Shown here in pieces: positions 6,368 through 14,704 of a stretch of DNA of 45,375 bases. The position numbers and the translations under genes were made by a program. Source of the DNA: Deltaproteobacteria bacterium (GTDB lineage Bacteria; Desulfobacterota; Binatia; UBA12015); contig VGTG01000032.1 of assembly GCA_016874795.1 (NCBI GenBank), positions 1 through 45,375 on the forward strand, in the 5' to 3' direction. Every line of letters begins with the position of its first letter. The first letter of the stretch is position 1. The notes beneath the pieces were generated by a model. It did not search any database. It was not told where the DNA came from and worked only from the letters and a program-made list of their open reading frames with translations.

Positions 6368-7525
6368 TTACCTCCGGAGGAGGACCGCGCTCGTCGGCAC
6401 GCCCTCGCCGCTCGTCACGAGGCAGGACTCGGCGCCCTCCACCTGGCAGGGCGAGGTCCCGCGCATCTGACGCACTCCCTCGAGGATCAGGTTGAAGCCG
6501 TGCACGTAGGCCTCCGACATCCCGCCGCCGGAGGTGTTGGTCGGAAGGCGTCCGCTCGGCCACTCGAGCGCGCCGTTCTCGGTGAACGCCGCGCCCTCGC
6601 CGCGCGCGCAGAACCCGTAGCCCTCGAGCGAGAGCGGGATCAGAGGGCTGAACGCGTCGTAGAGCTGCGCGACGGGCACGTCCGCGGGCTTGATCTCGCT
6701 CCGCTCCCAGAGGAGCCGCGCGCACGCGTACGACGGACCCAGGAGCGGGTCGTCGCAGAAGTAGTTCGTCATCACCTGGTGCTGTCGTGGGATGCTCTGC
6801 GCGAAGGAGTGCACGTACACGGGCGGTTGGCGGAGGTCCCGCGCGCGCTCCGCAGAGACGATGACCACCGCGAGAGCGCCGTCTGTCTCGAGGCAGTTGT
6901 CGAAGAGGCAGAGCGGCTCGGAGATCCAGCGCGCCTGCATGTACTGCTCGTGCGTGAGCTCGCGGCCGTACATCGTCGCGTTCGGGTTCCGGTTCGCGTG
7001 CTTGCGGAAAGCGACGGCGACGTTCGCGAGGTGCTCGCGCTTCGCACCGAACTCGTGCATGTACCGCCGCGTCAGCATCGCGATCTCGTCGACCGGGCGG
7101 AGGAGCCCCCAGGGCCGACTCCATTGCTGTGCGCCCTCGAGACGCTGCCCGACGTTCGCCCACGGCCGGCTCGACTTCGCGGCCCGCTTGCGCGCGCGCC
7201 ACGCGACCGCGGCCGTGCACTGCCCGGTCGCGACCGCCATCGCGGCGTGCCCGATCGCGCCGCAGCCGGCGCCGCCGCCGTAGCCGATCTCGCCGAAGTA
7301 CGTGATGTCGCCGAGGCCGACGCTGCGCGCGATCTCGAACTCGCGGTTGTTCTCCATCGAGTACATCGAGAGGCCGTCGACCTCCGACGCGTCGATGCCC
7401 GCGTCCTCGATCGCCGCTGCGATCGCCTGACAGGCGAGCGACAGCTCGGAGTCCTCGAGCCCCTTCGCGAAGCGCGTCTGGCCGATGCCGACGATGGCGG
7501 TGCGGTCCTGGATTCCGATCGACAT
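6368..7525 (-). CDS. SCP2/lipid-transfer-type thiolase-like protein
   Basis: The 385-aa product shows the thiolase fold of the SCP2/Ltp branch: AIVGIGQTRFA at the N-terminus, SLACQAIAAAIEDAGIDASE, a GYGGGAGCGAIGHAAMAV segment (Cys88), LCLFDNCLETDGALAV, AQLYDAFSPL and NTSGGGMSEAYVHGFN. In true thiolases the last motif contains GHP with a catalytic histidine; here that is replaced, as in Ltp2-type aldolases. With its DUF35 partner directly downstream it most resembles an Ltp-DUF35 retro-aldolase or CoA-ester lyase. That assignment is inference; the fold is clear. No strong ribosome binding site is seen before ATG 7525. Confidence 0.88.
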   Translation of the reverse strand: MSIGIQDRTAIVGIGQTRFAKGLEDSELSLACQAIAAAIEDAGIDASEVDGLSMYSMENNREFEIARSVGLGDITYFGEIGYGGGAGCGAIGHAAMAVATGQCTAAVAWRARKRAAKSSRPWANVGQRLEGAQQWSRPWGLLRPVDEIAMLTRRYMHEFGAKREHLANVAVAFRKHANRNPNATMYGRELTHEQYMQARWISEPLCLFDNCLETDGALAVVIVSAERARDLRQPPVYVHSFAQSIPRQHQVMTNYFCDDPLLGPSYACARLLWERSEIKPADVPVAQLYDAFSPLIPLSLEGYGFCARGEGAAFTENGALEWPSGRLPTNTSGGGMSEAYVHGFNLILEGVRQMRGTSPCQVEGAESCLVTSGEGVPTSAVLLRR

Positions 7526-7637
7526 GGGCCTGTGCTCACCACATCGCGAGCGCTCGCGCCAGCGTCGGCGGCCGGGCGTCGCCCCAACGGCATCGACGGC
7601 TCTGGCGTTCGACGTGCGCCGCGGACTACAGAGCCTC

Positions 7638-8333
7638 ATGCGCCTCGCGCTCCGCGTCGCAGCGAGTGGTCTCGTCGCGGCCTTGGCGTGCACCTCCGCG
7701 CCGGAGAATGCACCGGAGCCGACCGCGACCGTGAGCGCGGAGCCGCTTGCGACGCCGAGCGCGACCGACGTCGCAAAGCCGCTGCTCGGATTCTCGGTTT
7801 CCGGCGGCGGCCTCGGCCACCGGACGTACGGCAAAGCCCTCGACGACATCACCGGAAGCTGGCTCTTCGATCGCCGCTCGCGCCAGACGGAGGTCCACCT
7901 CTCCGGGCAAGAAGGCTCGCTTCGCGTCGGCCTCGATCTCTCGATCCCGCTCCGCGGGCCGGGCACCTACGAAGCGCGCTCCGAGTACCGCGGCATCGAC
8001 CGGCGCTTCATCGTCGCACTCACCGATCACGCGACCGGTGAGCGGACCTCGCTCGTCGCGGTCGAGGCGAGCGCGACGCTCGCGACGAGCCCGGCGGATC
8101 CGGCGTGGCTCGAGGGCCGCTTCCAGGGACGCTTCGCGGTCGGCCGGCTGTCGAGCGGTCGCGACGTCCTCGACACGCCGCCCGAGAAGCGCATCTTTGC
8201 GACGATCACGGGCGGCCGCTTCGCGATCGGCTTCGCCGACACGCTTCGCGGCCGCGGACGCCCCTGGCCGCAGGGCTCGAGCGCCGTCCTCGATCGTCGA
8301 AAGTCCGTCCTGCGGGGATCGAGCGATCCCTAG
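7638..8333 (+). CDS. Hypothetical lipoprotein
   Basis: The 231-aa product has a lipoprotein signal (MRLALRVAASGLVAALACTS; lipobox LAC, Cys at residue 18), a short low-complexity linker rich in Pro/Ala/Thr, and a beta-rich domain (LLGFSVSGGGLGHRTYGKAL, RQTEVHLSGQEGSLRVGLDL, FIVALTDHATGERTSLVAVE, GGRFAIGFADTL). The family is not recognised. It would be anchored to an envelope membrane facing the periplasm. It is divergent from the thiolase gene with a 112-base gap and is followed 24 bases later by an alpha/beta hydrolase. Confidence 0.75.
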   Translation: MRLALRVAASGLVAALACTSAPENAPEPTATVSAEPLATPSATDVAKPLLGFSVSGGGLGHRTYGKALDDITGSWLFDRRSRQTEVHLSGQEGSLRVGLDLSIPLRGPGTYEARSEYRGIDRRFIVALTDHATGERTSLVAVEASATLATSPADPAWLEGRFQGRFAVGRLSSGRDVLDTPPEKRIFATITGGRFAIGFADTLRGRGRPWPQGSSAVLDRRKSVLRGSSDP

Positions 8334-8357
8334 CCCGGCCAGGTATCTAGGGGCGCG

Positions 8358-9266
8358 GTGACGCCTGCGCCCTCCTACCCCGGTGCCCTGGCTCCCGAGC
8401 GCGCGTGGTGGCTCGAGTCCCTCGGCGTGCGCTTGCGCGTGCACGAGTGGGGTGATCCCGGCGCACCGCCGGTCGTCCTCTGCCACGGCATGTTCGACCA
8501 CGGGCGCGTGTTCGACGTGCTTGCGCCGCTCCTCGCGGAGCGCTTTCGGGTCGTCGCGTACGACGCGCGCGGACACGGCGACTCGGAGTGGGCCTCGGCC
8601 TACTCGTGGCCGATCGACGTGATCTCGATCGTGCAGCTCCTGCGCTCGCTCCGGCGGCCGGCCCATCTCGTCGGACACAGCCGCGGCGGCGCACAGGCGA
8701 CGGACGCGGCCGCGCGCGCGCCCGTCGACGTTCGCCAGCTCGTCAACATCGACGGCTTCGGTCCCCCGCCGGAGGGCTTCGACGAATTCGGCGAGCGCAG
8801 CACGAAGCCGCTTCCCGAGCGCTTCGCCGAGTACCTCGACTGGCGCCGCGGCGCGAGCACGCGATCGACGTGGCGCGCGTACGACGGGATCGAAGACCTG
8901 GTCGACCGCCGCATCCGACAGAATCCGAGATTGACGCGCGAGTGGCTGCGCTACTTCGCGTACCACGGCGCGCGGGAGACCGAGCGCGGCTGGATCTGGA
9001 AGGCGGACCCGCACCTGACGCGCGGCTTCGGCCCGTGGCAGCCCGGGTGGATCGCGCCGGGATGGGCGCCTCTCCGCGTGCCGATGCTCGCAGTGACCGG
9101 CACCGAGCGCGACACGTGGGGCCCGCTGCCCGAGAAGCTGATCCAGGAGCGTCTCGCGTACGTCCCGCACGCCGAGCGGGCCCGCGTCGCGGGCGCGGGC
9201 CATTTCGTGCACCTCGAGCGTCCGCGCGAGACCGCGGACGTCCTGCTCGCCTGGCTCGAGCGATGA
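8358..9266 (+). CDS. Alpha/beta hydrolase
   Basis: The 302-aa product is a canonical alpha/beta hydrolase: VVLCHGMFDHG oxyanion segment, YDARGHGDSEW, nucleophile elbow GHSRGG (Ser), and a C-terminal GAGHFVHLERP carrying the catalytic histidine. It is cytoplasmic, with no signal peptide. Likely an esterase, lactonase or C-C bond hydrolase; the substrate is unknown. The start is GTG at 8358. Its stop overlaps the start of the next, related gene (ATGA at 9263-9266), so both are made together. Confidence 0.9.
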   Translation: MTPAPSYPGALAPERAWWLESLGVRLRVHEWGDPGAPPVVLCHGMFDHGRVFDVLAPLLAERFRVVAYDARGHGDSEWASAYSWPIDVISIVQLLRSLRRPAHLVGHSRGGAQATDAAARAPVDVRQLVNIDGFGPPPEGFDEFGERSTKPLPERFAEYLDWRRGASTRSTWRAYDGIEDLVDRRIRQNPRLTREWLRYFAYHGARETERGWIWKADPHLTRGFGPWQPGWIAPGWAPLRVPMLAVTGTERDTWGPLPEKLIQERLAYVPHAERARVAGAGHFVHLERPRETADVLLAWLER

Positions 9267-9979
9267 TGACCAGCTCGATGATCCGGCTCGAGCACGGTCG
9301 AGCGACGCTCGCTCTGCATCGCCTGCGCGACGCGGAAGGTCCCCCGCTCCTTCTCCTGCACGGGCTGCGCGGCTCGAGCGCGGACTGGAAGGAAAGCGGC
9401 GACCCCGACGCCTGGCCGGGCTCCGTCTACGCGATCGATTTCGCGGGCCACGGCGGCTCGGGTTGGCTGCGCGGCGGCGGCTACCATCCGGAGATCTTCG
9501 CTGCGGACGCGGATCTCGCTCTCGAGGAGATCGGGACCGCGTACGTCGTCGGAGCGGGCGTCGGCGCCTACGCGGCTCTGCTGCTCGCGGGCGCGCGGCC
9601 CGACCTCGTGCCTGCGGCGCTGCTCCTTCCGGGGAGAGGGCTCGACGGCGGAGGCGGACATCCCGACTTCTTCGCTTTCGCGCGCGGCTTCGACGCCGAG
9701 CTCCGCACGCTCACGAGCCCACCGGAGCCGCCGCCCTCGCACGACCCGCTCGTGCGTCACGCCGAGACCGACGTGCGACCGCCGGAGTACGCGAGCGCGT
9801 TCGCCGAGCGCGCTCGCCGGCTCATCCTCGTCGCGCGTGACGGAGTCGCACCGCGGTGGTGGACCGCGGTCGTCGAGTCGCCCGCCGCCGAAGCCGTCCA
9901 CGGTGCGGCGACGCGCTCGTGGAGCGAGCTCGCGACCGCACACCTGCTCGTTGCATCACCTGCGCGTGATGGCGCGTGA
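9263..9979 (+). CDS. Alpha/beta hydrolase-fold protein lacking the nucleophile serine
   Basis: The 238-aa product has the fold's early landmarks (LLLLHGLRGSSADW, AIDFAGHGGSGW), but the nucleophile elbow reads V-V-G-A-G-V-G-A-Y: the serine of G-x-S-x-G is glycine. No obvious catalytic histidine follows in the C-terminal third. It is therefore probably non-hydrolytic, perhaps a pseudoenzyme partner of the upstream hydrolase, to which it is translationally coupled by an ATGA overlap. The proline-rich loop EPPPSHDPLV is unusual. It might also be a decaying paralogue. Confidence 0.8.
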   Translation: MMTSSMIRLEHGRATLALHRLRDAEGPPLLLLHGLRGSSADWKESGDPDAWPGSVYAIDFAGHGGSGWLRGGGYHPEIFAADADLALEEIGTAYVVGAGVGAYAALLLAGARPDLVPAALLLPGRGLDGGGGHPDFFAFARGFDAELRTLTSPPEPPPSHDPLVRHAETDVRPPEYASAFAERARRLILVARDGVAPRWWTAVVESPAAEAVHGAATRSWSELATAHLLVASPARDGA

Positions 9980-10028
9980 GCCGCGCTTCGCTTTCACCCG
10001 CACGGGGATCCCGATAAGGAGGAGAGCC

Positions 10029-10382
10029 ATGAAGAAGGCCCTCCTCTGCGTCGTCGCAGCGCTCGCCGGCGCGTGCACGATGCCCTCGTCGCAGCCGGTC
10101 GCACGACCGAAGGTCATCGTCGCTCGCGAGCAGGCGCTCGCACCGCGCGTGCTCGTCGCGACGCCGCCGCCGCCGTTACGGATCGATCCCGCGAAGCCTC
10201 CGGGACCCGGCGGCGATGCGATGTGGCGCACCGGACACTGGTCGTTCCGCGCCGGGCGCTACGTGTGGATCCGGGGCGCGTGGGTCGTTCCGCCGCGCGA
10301 GGGGCTCGAGTGGCAGGCCGGCTTCTACCACCGCACCGTCGAAGGAGGAGAGTGGGTCGAGGGGCACTGGCGGAAGGAGTAG
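10029..10382 (+). CDS. YXWXXG-repeat lipoprotein
   Basis: The 117-aa product has a signal peptide with a lipobox (ALAGACTMPSS), a proline-rich linker, and tandem aromatic motifs (MWRTGHWSFRAGRYVWIRGA, EWQAGFYHRTVEGGEWVEGH) of the YXWXXGXW type seen in small surface lipoproteins. Function unknown; likely outer-membrane-associated. AAGGAGG lies 9 bases before ATG 10029, a strong start. Its 3' end overlaps the convergent acyltransferase by 58 bases. Confidence 0.85.
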   Translation: MKKALLCVVAALAGACTMPSSQPVARPKVIVAREQALAPRVLVATPPPPLRIDPAKPPGPGGDAMWRTGHWSFRAGRYVWIRGAWVVPPREGLEWQAGFYHRTVEGGEWVEGHWRKE

Positions 10383-11191
10383 CGCCTCGTCGATCCTCGA
10401 GAAGCCCTGGCGGGAGGCGGCTCGTCGCCGCTGCGGAACTCGGCCAGGTTCGCCTCCATCTCGGCGCGGACCTGCTCGACGGCCGTGCGCGGATCGGCGC
10501 GGAATCGCTCGAGCGGTGCCGGCTCGGAGACGTGCACGCGGATTCGCAGGCCGGGAAGGTTCGCGAGCATCTGCGCCGGCTTCGCCGCGTGCCACGTGCC
10601 GTCGAGCGTCACGACGACGACGTCGAGGTCGAGCTCGTGGCAGAGGATCGCCGTGCCCGCCGCCTTGAAGGTGCGCAGGTTGCCGTCTCGGCTCCGCGTC
10701 CCCTCGGGAAAGATGACGCAGCCCGTTCCCTCCTCGCGTACCGCTCGAGCGAGCGCGCGGAGCGGCGCTTCGGCCGCGACACCGCCGGCCTTGCGGTCGA
10801 GAAATGCGAAACGCGCCGTCCGCGTGGCGGGGCTGATGTTCGGGATGCCCCACTCGAGCTCCTTCTTCATCACGAACTTGATGTGGCCCACGCGGAACAG
10901 CCACACGAGGACGACGATGTCGATGATGCTCTGGTGGTTCGAGATGACGAGAAAGGAGCGGCTTGGCTCGGGAGTGTAGCCGCTCGTCCGGACGTCGACG
11001 CCGCAGATCCACACGCCCATTCGGAGGACGCTGCTTCCCCAGAAGCGCATCGTCTCGTTCAGGAGCGGCCTTCCCCACCGCGGGTAGATCCACACGAGCG
11101 GCGTCAAGACGAAGCGCGAGTAGAAGCCCATCACCAGGAGGAAGGGCAGCATGGCGAGCAGGAGAAGGATCGGGGATGCGCGCCGCAGCAT
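10325..11191 (-). CDS. 1-acyl-sn-glycerol-3-phosphate acyltransferase (PlsC-like)
   Basis: The 288-aa product begins with a membrane segment (ILLLLAMLPFLLVMGF), then the acyltransferase blocks: ISNHQSIIDI (H-x4-D catalytic motif), VMKKELEWGIPNI, and VIFPEGTRSRDGNLRTFKAA (block III). It transfers an acyl chain to lysophosphatidate or a similar lysolipid at the inner membrane. The length is 30-50 aa above the usual; the extra residues are a low-quality C-terminal tail that reads into the convergent lipoprotein gene. ATG 11191 is the first in-frame start before the membrane segment, without a clear ribosome binding site. Confidence 0.9.
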   Translation of the reverse strand: MLRRASPILLLLAMLPFLLVMGFYSRFVLTPLVWIYPRWGRPLLNETMRFWGSSVLRMGVWICGVDVRTSGYTPEPSRSFLVISNHQSIIDIVVLVWLFRVGHIKFVMKKELEWGIPNISPATRTARFAFLDRKAGGVAAEAPLRALARAVREEGTGCVIFPEGTRSRDGNLRTFKAAGTAILCHELDLDVVVVTLDGTWHAAKPAQMLANLPGLRIRVHVSEPAPLERFRADPRTAVEQVRAEMEANLAEFRSGDEPPPARASRGSTRRYSFRQCPSTHSPPSTVRW

Positions 11192-11256
11192 CGCGGCGCC
11201 AAAAATGGCCCGCGTCCGGCGGGTGCGCAAGAGAGGGTACCGTCGAGCCGCCGTGC

Positions 11257-11820
11257 TCAGCTCCCCCCGAGGAGGCCTTCCTTCAAGCTCTCGTCCGCGG
11301 GCTTCGAGCCGAGCCAGGTCGCAAAGAGAGCCCGCATGAAGTCGGCTCCGGCGATCGTGCCCTTCTCCTGTCCGCCGATCTGGACGGTCGTCCCCGTGCC
11401 CGGGACGTAGTCGAACGTGACGACGGTGCCCGTCGTCAGCGGCTGCGAGAAGTAGCTCATGAACGTCTGCTTCTCGCTCTCGAGCGTGCTCGGCGCGGTC
11501 TTGGCGAACCCCTCCTTCGAGGCGTCGTTCATCTCTTCGTGCGAGACCTCGCGGAGGAACTGCAGCGTGAGTCGCTTCGGCTCGTTCCTCTCGATCACGG
11601 CTTTCGCGTCGCTCGTCTTCTTCGGGAGATAGAGCGCCGCGACGTAGACCTTGACGAAGACGTAGGCCGTGCGGACGCCGACGCCGTTCAGCTGGAGCGT
11701 CGCGCCGGCGACCGAAGCGGTATCCGGGAACGTCACCCCCTGGATCTCCGCGGCAGGAGCGCCGCTCGAGACCACGAGAAGCAGCGCGAGCGCGCCGAGC
11801 GCCGAACCGATCTTCTTCAT
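11257..11820 (-). CDS. Chalcone isomerase-like periplasmic protein
   Basis: The 187-aa product has a signal peptide (GALALLLVVSSGAPAAEIQG) followed by the bacterial chalcone-isomerase-like domain: VTFPDTASVAGATLQLNGVG, RTAYVFVKVYVAALYLPKK, KRLTLQFLREVSHEEM, and GTTVQIGGQEKGTIAGADF. The fold is shared with plant chalcone isomerase and fatty-acid-binding proteins. Bacterial secreted members have no proven isomerase activity and may bind fatty acids. ATG 11820 follows a GGGGGATCAGG stretch. It lies 61 bases from the divergent YhhN gene. Confidence 0.88.
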   Translation of the reverse strand: MKKIGSALGALALLLVVSSGAPAAEIQGVTFPDTASVAGATLQLNGVGVRTAYVFVKVYVAALYLPKKTSDAKAVIERNEPKRLTLQFLREVSHEEMNDASKEGFAKTAPSTLESEKQTFMSYFSQPLTTGTVVTFDYVPGTGTTVQIGGQEKGTIAGADFMRALFATWLGSKPADESLKEGLLGGS

Positions 11821-11881
11821 CCTGATCCCCCGCTCGTCGAGAACCGCTTGAACCGACCTCTCCCGGACGCCAGGATCCGCC

Positions 11882-12529
11882 ATGCCGGTGACGTCCCCTT
11901 CTTCCTTCTACGCCCTCTCGACGGTACTGGCCACGGCCGCCTACCTCGCGACCGAGATCCGCGATTGGCGCCTCGTGTCCTGGATCGCGAAGCCGCTCGC
12001 GGCGACGGGCTTCGTCGCGACCGCGCTCGCCGCGGGCGCGCTCGAGTCGAGCTACGGCCGCTGCATGCTCGCCGGCCTCCTCTTCTCCTGGGTCGGCGAC
12101 GTCGCGCTCCTGTCCCGCGGGAGCTCGACCGGGTTCCGCGTCGGACTCGTCGCGTTCCTCCTCGGCCACGTCGCGTACGCCGTCGCCTTCGTCGTTCGCG
12201 GCGTATCGCCGCTCGCGTGCGTCCTCGCGGCGGTCGTTCTCGCCGTACCTGCTTCGCTCGCGATTCGCTGGCTCGACCCATACCTGCCCCCGGCGCTGCG
12301 CTGGCCCGTCCGCGCGTACGTGACGGTGATCACGACGATGGTCGTCTTCGCCGTCGGGACGGTCGCCGCTTCGGGAGGAGCGGCGATCCTGATCGGCGCG
12401 CTGATGTTCTACGTCTCCGATCTCGCGGTCGCGCGCGATCGATTCGTCGAGAAGACGATCTGGAACCGCACCTGGGGTACGCCTCTCTACTTCGTCGGAC
12501 AGGTGGTGCTCGCGCTCACGGTGCGATAA
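11882..12529 (+). CDS. YhhN family membrane protein (lysoplasmalogenase-like)
   Basis: The 215-aa product is a polytopic membrane protein with about eight helices and the YhhN/TMEM86 signature: LAGLLFSWVGDVALL, then GLVAFLLGHVAYAVAF, and ILIGALMFYVSDLAVARDRF. The conserved aspartates of the GD and SD motifs are present. Animal TMEM86B is a lysoplasmalogenase hydrolysing the vinyl-ether bond; the bacterial activity is inferred. A TTGAAC at 11848 with a 17-base spacer to CAGGAT could place the transcript start on the ATG, so it may be leaderless. It is divergent from the chalcone-isomerase-like gene. Confidence 0.88.
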   Translation: MPVTSPSSFYALSTVLATAAYLATEIRDWRLVSWIAKPLAATGFVATALAAGALESSYGRCMLAGLLFSWVGDVALLSRGSSTGFRVGLVAFLLGHVAYAVAFVVRGVSPLACVLAAVVLAVPASLAIRWLDPYLPPALRWPVRAYVTVITTMVVFAVGTVAASGGAAILIGALMFYVSDLAVARDRFVEKTIWNRTWGTPLYFVGQVVLALTVR

Positions 12530-12549
12530 CGAGACACGCAGGAACTCCG

Positions 12550-13362
12550 GTGCTCGAGGGCTTCGATCGGTTCGGCTTCACGCACGACGGCGCGCGCCGC
12601 GACGTCTACACACGCGGCAGCGGTCCCGGCGTCGTCGTCATCCACGAGGTCCCGGGGATCACGCCGGAGGTCGCGCGCTTTGCGCGCCGCGTCGCGGACG
12701 ACGGGTTCACCGTCTTCGCGCCGCATCTCTTCGGAACGCCGGGGCAACCGCTCTCCGTCCCGTACGCGCTCGCGCAGGTGGTCCACTGCTGCATCAGCCG
12801 GGAGTTCCACGTACTCGCGGAGCGGCGCTCGAGCCCGATCACGGACTGGCTCCGCGCACTCTGTCGCGAGGCGCACCAGCGCTGCGGCGGCCCCGGCGTC
12901 GGCACGATCGGCATGTGCATGACGGGCAACTTCGCGCTCGCTCTGATGGCCGACGCGTCGGTGATGGCGCCGGTCCTGAGCCAGCCGTCCCTGCCCTTCG
13001 GGCTCACGCCGGCGAAGCGCGCGGCGCTGCACGTCTCCGACGAGGAGCTCGCGATTGCACGGCAACGCGCCGCCGCGGGCTGCACGGTCCTCGGCATGCG
13101 GTTCACGGCCGATCCGATGGTTCCGGCGGAGCGCTTCGCGACGCTGCGGAAGGAGCTCGGCACGGGATTCGAGCCGATCGAGATCGACAGCGGCCCCGGG
13201 AACCCGCACGGCATTCCGCGGACGGCGCACTCCGTCGTCACGACGGACCTCGTCGACGAGGAAGGTCATCCGACGCGAAAGGCGCTCGACCGCGTGCTCG
13301 CCTTCTTCCACGAGCGCCTGCGGCCGGGCGAAGCACACGAAACGCACCACACGGGAGACTGA
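12550..13362 (+). CDS. Dienelactone hydrolase family protein
   Basis: The 270-aa product has the DLH pattern: PGVVVIHEVPGITPEVARFA, VFAPHLFGTPGQP, and a nucleophile elbow GTIGMCMTGNFALAL in which cysteine is the nucleophile, as in true dienelactone hydrolases. A late ...RTAHSVVTTD segment may carry the histidine. It is cytoplasmic and likely hydrolyses a lactone or ester in aromatic degradation. The GTG start at 12550 follows AGGAACT. It lies 20 bases after yhhN and 2 bases before the amidohydrolase gene, which fits a shared pathway. Confidence 0.88.
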   Translation: MLEGFDRFGFTHDGARRDVYTRGSGPGVVVIHEVPGITPEVARFARRVADDGFTVFAPHLFGTPGQPLSVPYALAQVVHCCISREFHVLAERRSSPITDWLRALCREAHQRCGGPGVGTIGMCMTGNFALALMADASVMAPVLSQPSLPFGLTPAKRAALHVSDEELAIARQRAAAGCTVLGMRFTADPMVPAERFATLRKELGTGFEPIEIDSGPGNPHGIPRTAHSVVTTDLVDEEGHPTRKALDRVLAFFHERLRPGEAHETHHTGD

Positions 13363-13364
13363 AG

Positions 13365-14432
13365 ATGCAGATCATCGACGCCGACGGTCACGTCGCCGAG
13401 GGCGCCACGCTCGCCGTGGAAGCCATGAAGAGGTTTCCGGATCACATCCGCGTCCGCGACGACGGCCGCATCGGCCTCCTCATCGAGGGACGCCACTATC
13501 CCGAGGACCAGGGCCCGGGCGCCGGCTGTCCGCCGGAGCACGGCCTGAGCCGCGCCGAGGGCATCGCGCACGGCTCGATGGAGGGCGTGCTCCGCGACGC
13601 GAGCCGCGATCACATCGACACGATGGTCCTCTATCCGAGCTTCGGTCTCTGCGCGCCGAGCATCGAGGACCGCGACTTCGCGATCGGCTTCTCGCGGCTC
13701 TACAACGAGTGGCTCGCGGACTACTGCAAGCCGAGCGGCGGACGGCTTCGCGGCGTCGCGGTCGTGCCGATCGAGCACGGCGACGTCGCGATCGACATCA
13801 TGCGGGAAGCGAAGAAGCTCGGGCACGTCGCGGCAATGCTTCCCCCGGCGCTCAAGACGCGGAACCTCGACCATCCCGACCTCGAGCGGTTCTACGCGGC
13901 CGCTTGCGAGATCGACATGCCGCTCGGCATCCACGGCGCGCCGGGGATCCACTTGCCGAAGATCGGCGTCGACCGCTTCACGAACTACATCCAGGTGCAC
14001 TGCATCAGCTTTCCTTTCGATCAGATGACCGCGATGACGGCGCTCGTGAGCGGCGGCGTGTTCGATCGCCATCCGAAGCTTCGCGTAGCGTTTCTCGAGG
14101 CCGGCGTCGGCTGGGTTCCCTACTTCATCGACCGCATGCACGAGCACTTCGAGAAACGCGGCGACTGGATCGAGAACGGCTGGAAGCGCGACCCGAAGGA
14201 GTACCTCCAGGCAGGGAACGTCTGGGTGAGCTGCGAGCCGGAGGAGCCGATCCTTCCCGGCGTGATCGACGTCCTCGGCTCGGACTTCATTCTCTACGCG
14301 AGCGATTATCCGCACTGGGACGGCGACTGGCCGGAGAGCACGCATCACCTGCGTACGCGCGACGACATCGACGAAGGAGCACGCGCGCGGATCGCCGGCG
14401 AGAACGCCAGACGCTTCTACGGGCTCGGCTGA
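13365..14432 (+). CDS. Amidohydrolase 2 family protein
   Basis: The 355-aa product starts IIDADGHVAEG, the D-x-H metal site, and has PLGIHGAPGIH (third ligand region), LRVAFLEAGVGWVPYFIDRM and the catalytic ASDYPHWDGDWPES near the C-terminus. It belongs to the ACMSD/2-amino-3-carboxymuconate decarboxylase-like branch acting on cyclic or aromatic acids. It begins 2 bases after the dienelactone hydrolase stop, so the two form an operon. It is about 50 aa shorter than the paralogue at 99-1310. Substrate unknown. Confidence 0.92.
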   Translation: MQIIDADGHVAEGATLAVEAMKRFPDHIRVRDDGRIGLLIEGRHYPEDQGPGAGCPPEHGLSRAEGIAHGSMEGVLRDASRDHIDTMVLYPSFGLCAPSIEDRDFAIGFSRLYNEWLADYCKPSGGRLRGVAVVPIEHGDVAIDIMREAKKLGHVAAMLPPALKTRNLDHPDLERFYAAACEIDMPLGIHGAPGIHLPKIGVDRFTNYIQVHCISFPFDQMTAMTALVSGGVFDRHPKLRVAFLEAGVGWVPYFIDRMHEHFEKRGDWIENGWKRDPKEYLQAGNVWVSCEPEEPILPGVIDVLGSDFILYASDYPHWDGDWPESTHHLRTRDDIDEGARARIAGENARRFYGLG

Positions 14433-14499
14433 GCGACTCGCCTGGCGTTCGCCCTTCTTCGGGCTGGCGTAACGCTACGAAGCGGGGCAACGATCGAGA

Positions 14500-14704
14500 A
14501 GGCCGCGTGGAGCTCGAACGGCGGCCCACGAGGGGGAGGGGATTCCAGCTCGACGAGGTGCGCCTCCCGGACGCCAGCCGCGTCCTTCTCGGCCTCGGCT
14601 CGGCCTCGGCTTCGGCTACCGCCTGTGGGACGAGATCTACTTCGACATGGCGTACATGCACGTCTTCGTTCAGGACGGCAGCATCGGCGACGGCGGTACA
14701 CTAG
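14500..14704 (+). pseudogene. FadL-like outer-membrane protein remnant, frameshifted
   Basis: Two neighbouring frames give the two halves of a FadL/TodX C-terminus. The first (FQLDEVRLPDASRVLLGLG, from 14543) matches the family's LPD-x-x-R-x-x-x-x-x-G strand. The second, in another frame from about 14605 (LGFGYRLWDEIYFDMAYMHV), matches the following G-Y-R-x-x-D...D-x-A-Y-x-H strand. The break lies in the repetitive CTCGGCCTCGGCTCGG stretch near 14590-14610. Everything upstream of roughly 14500 is missing. It is a decayed fatty-acid/hydrocarbon channel tail, next to a TetR gene. Confidence 0.55.
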
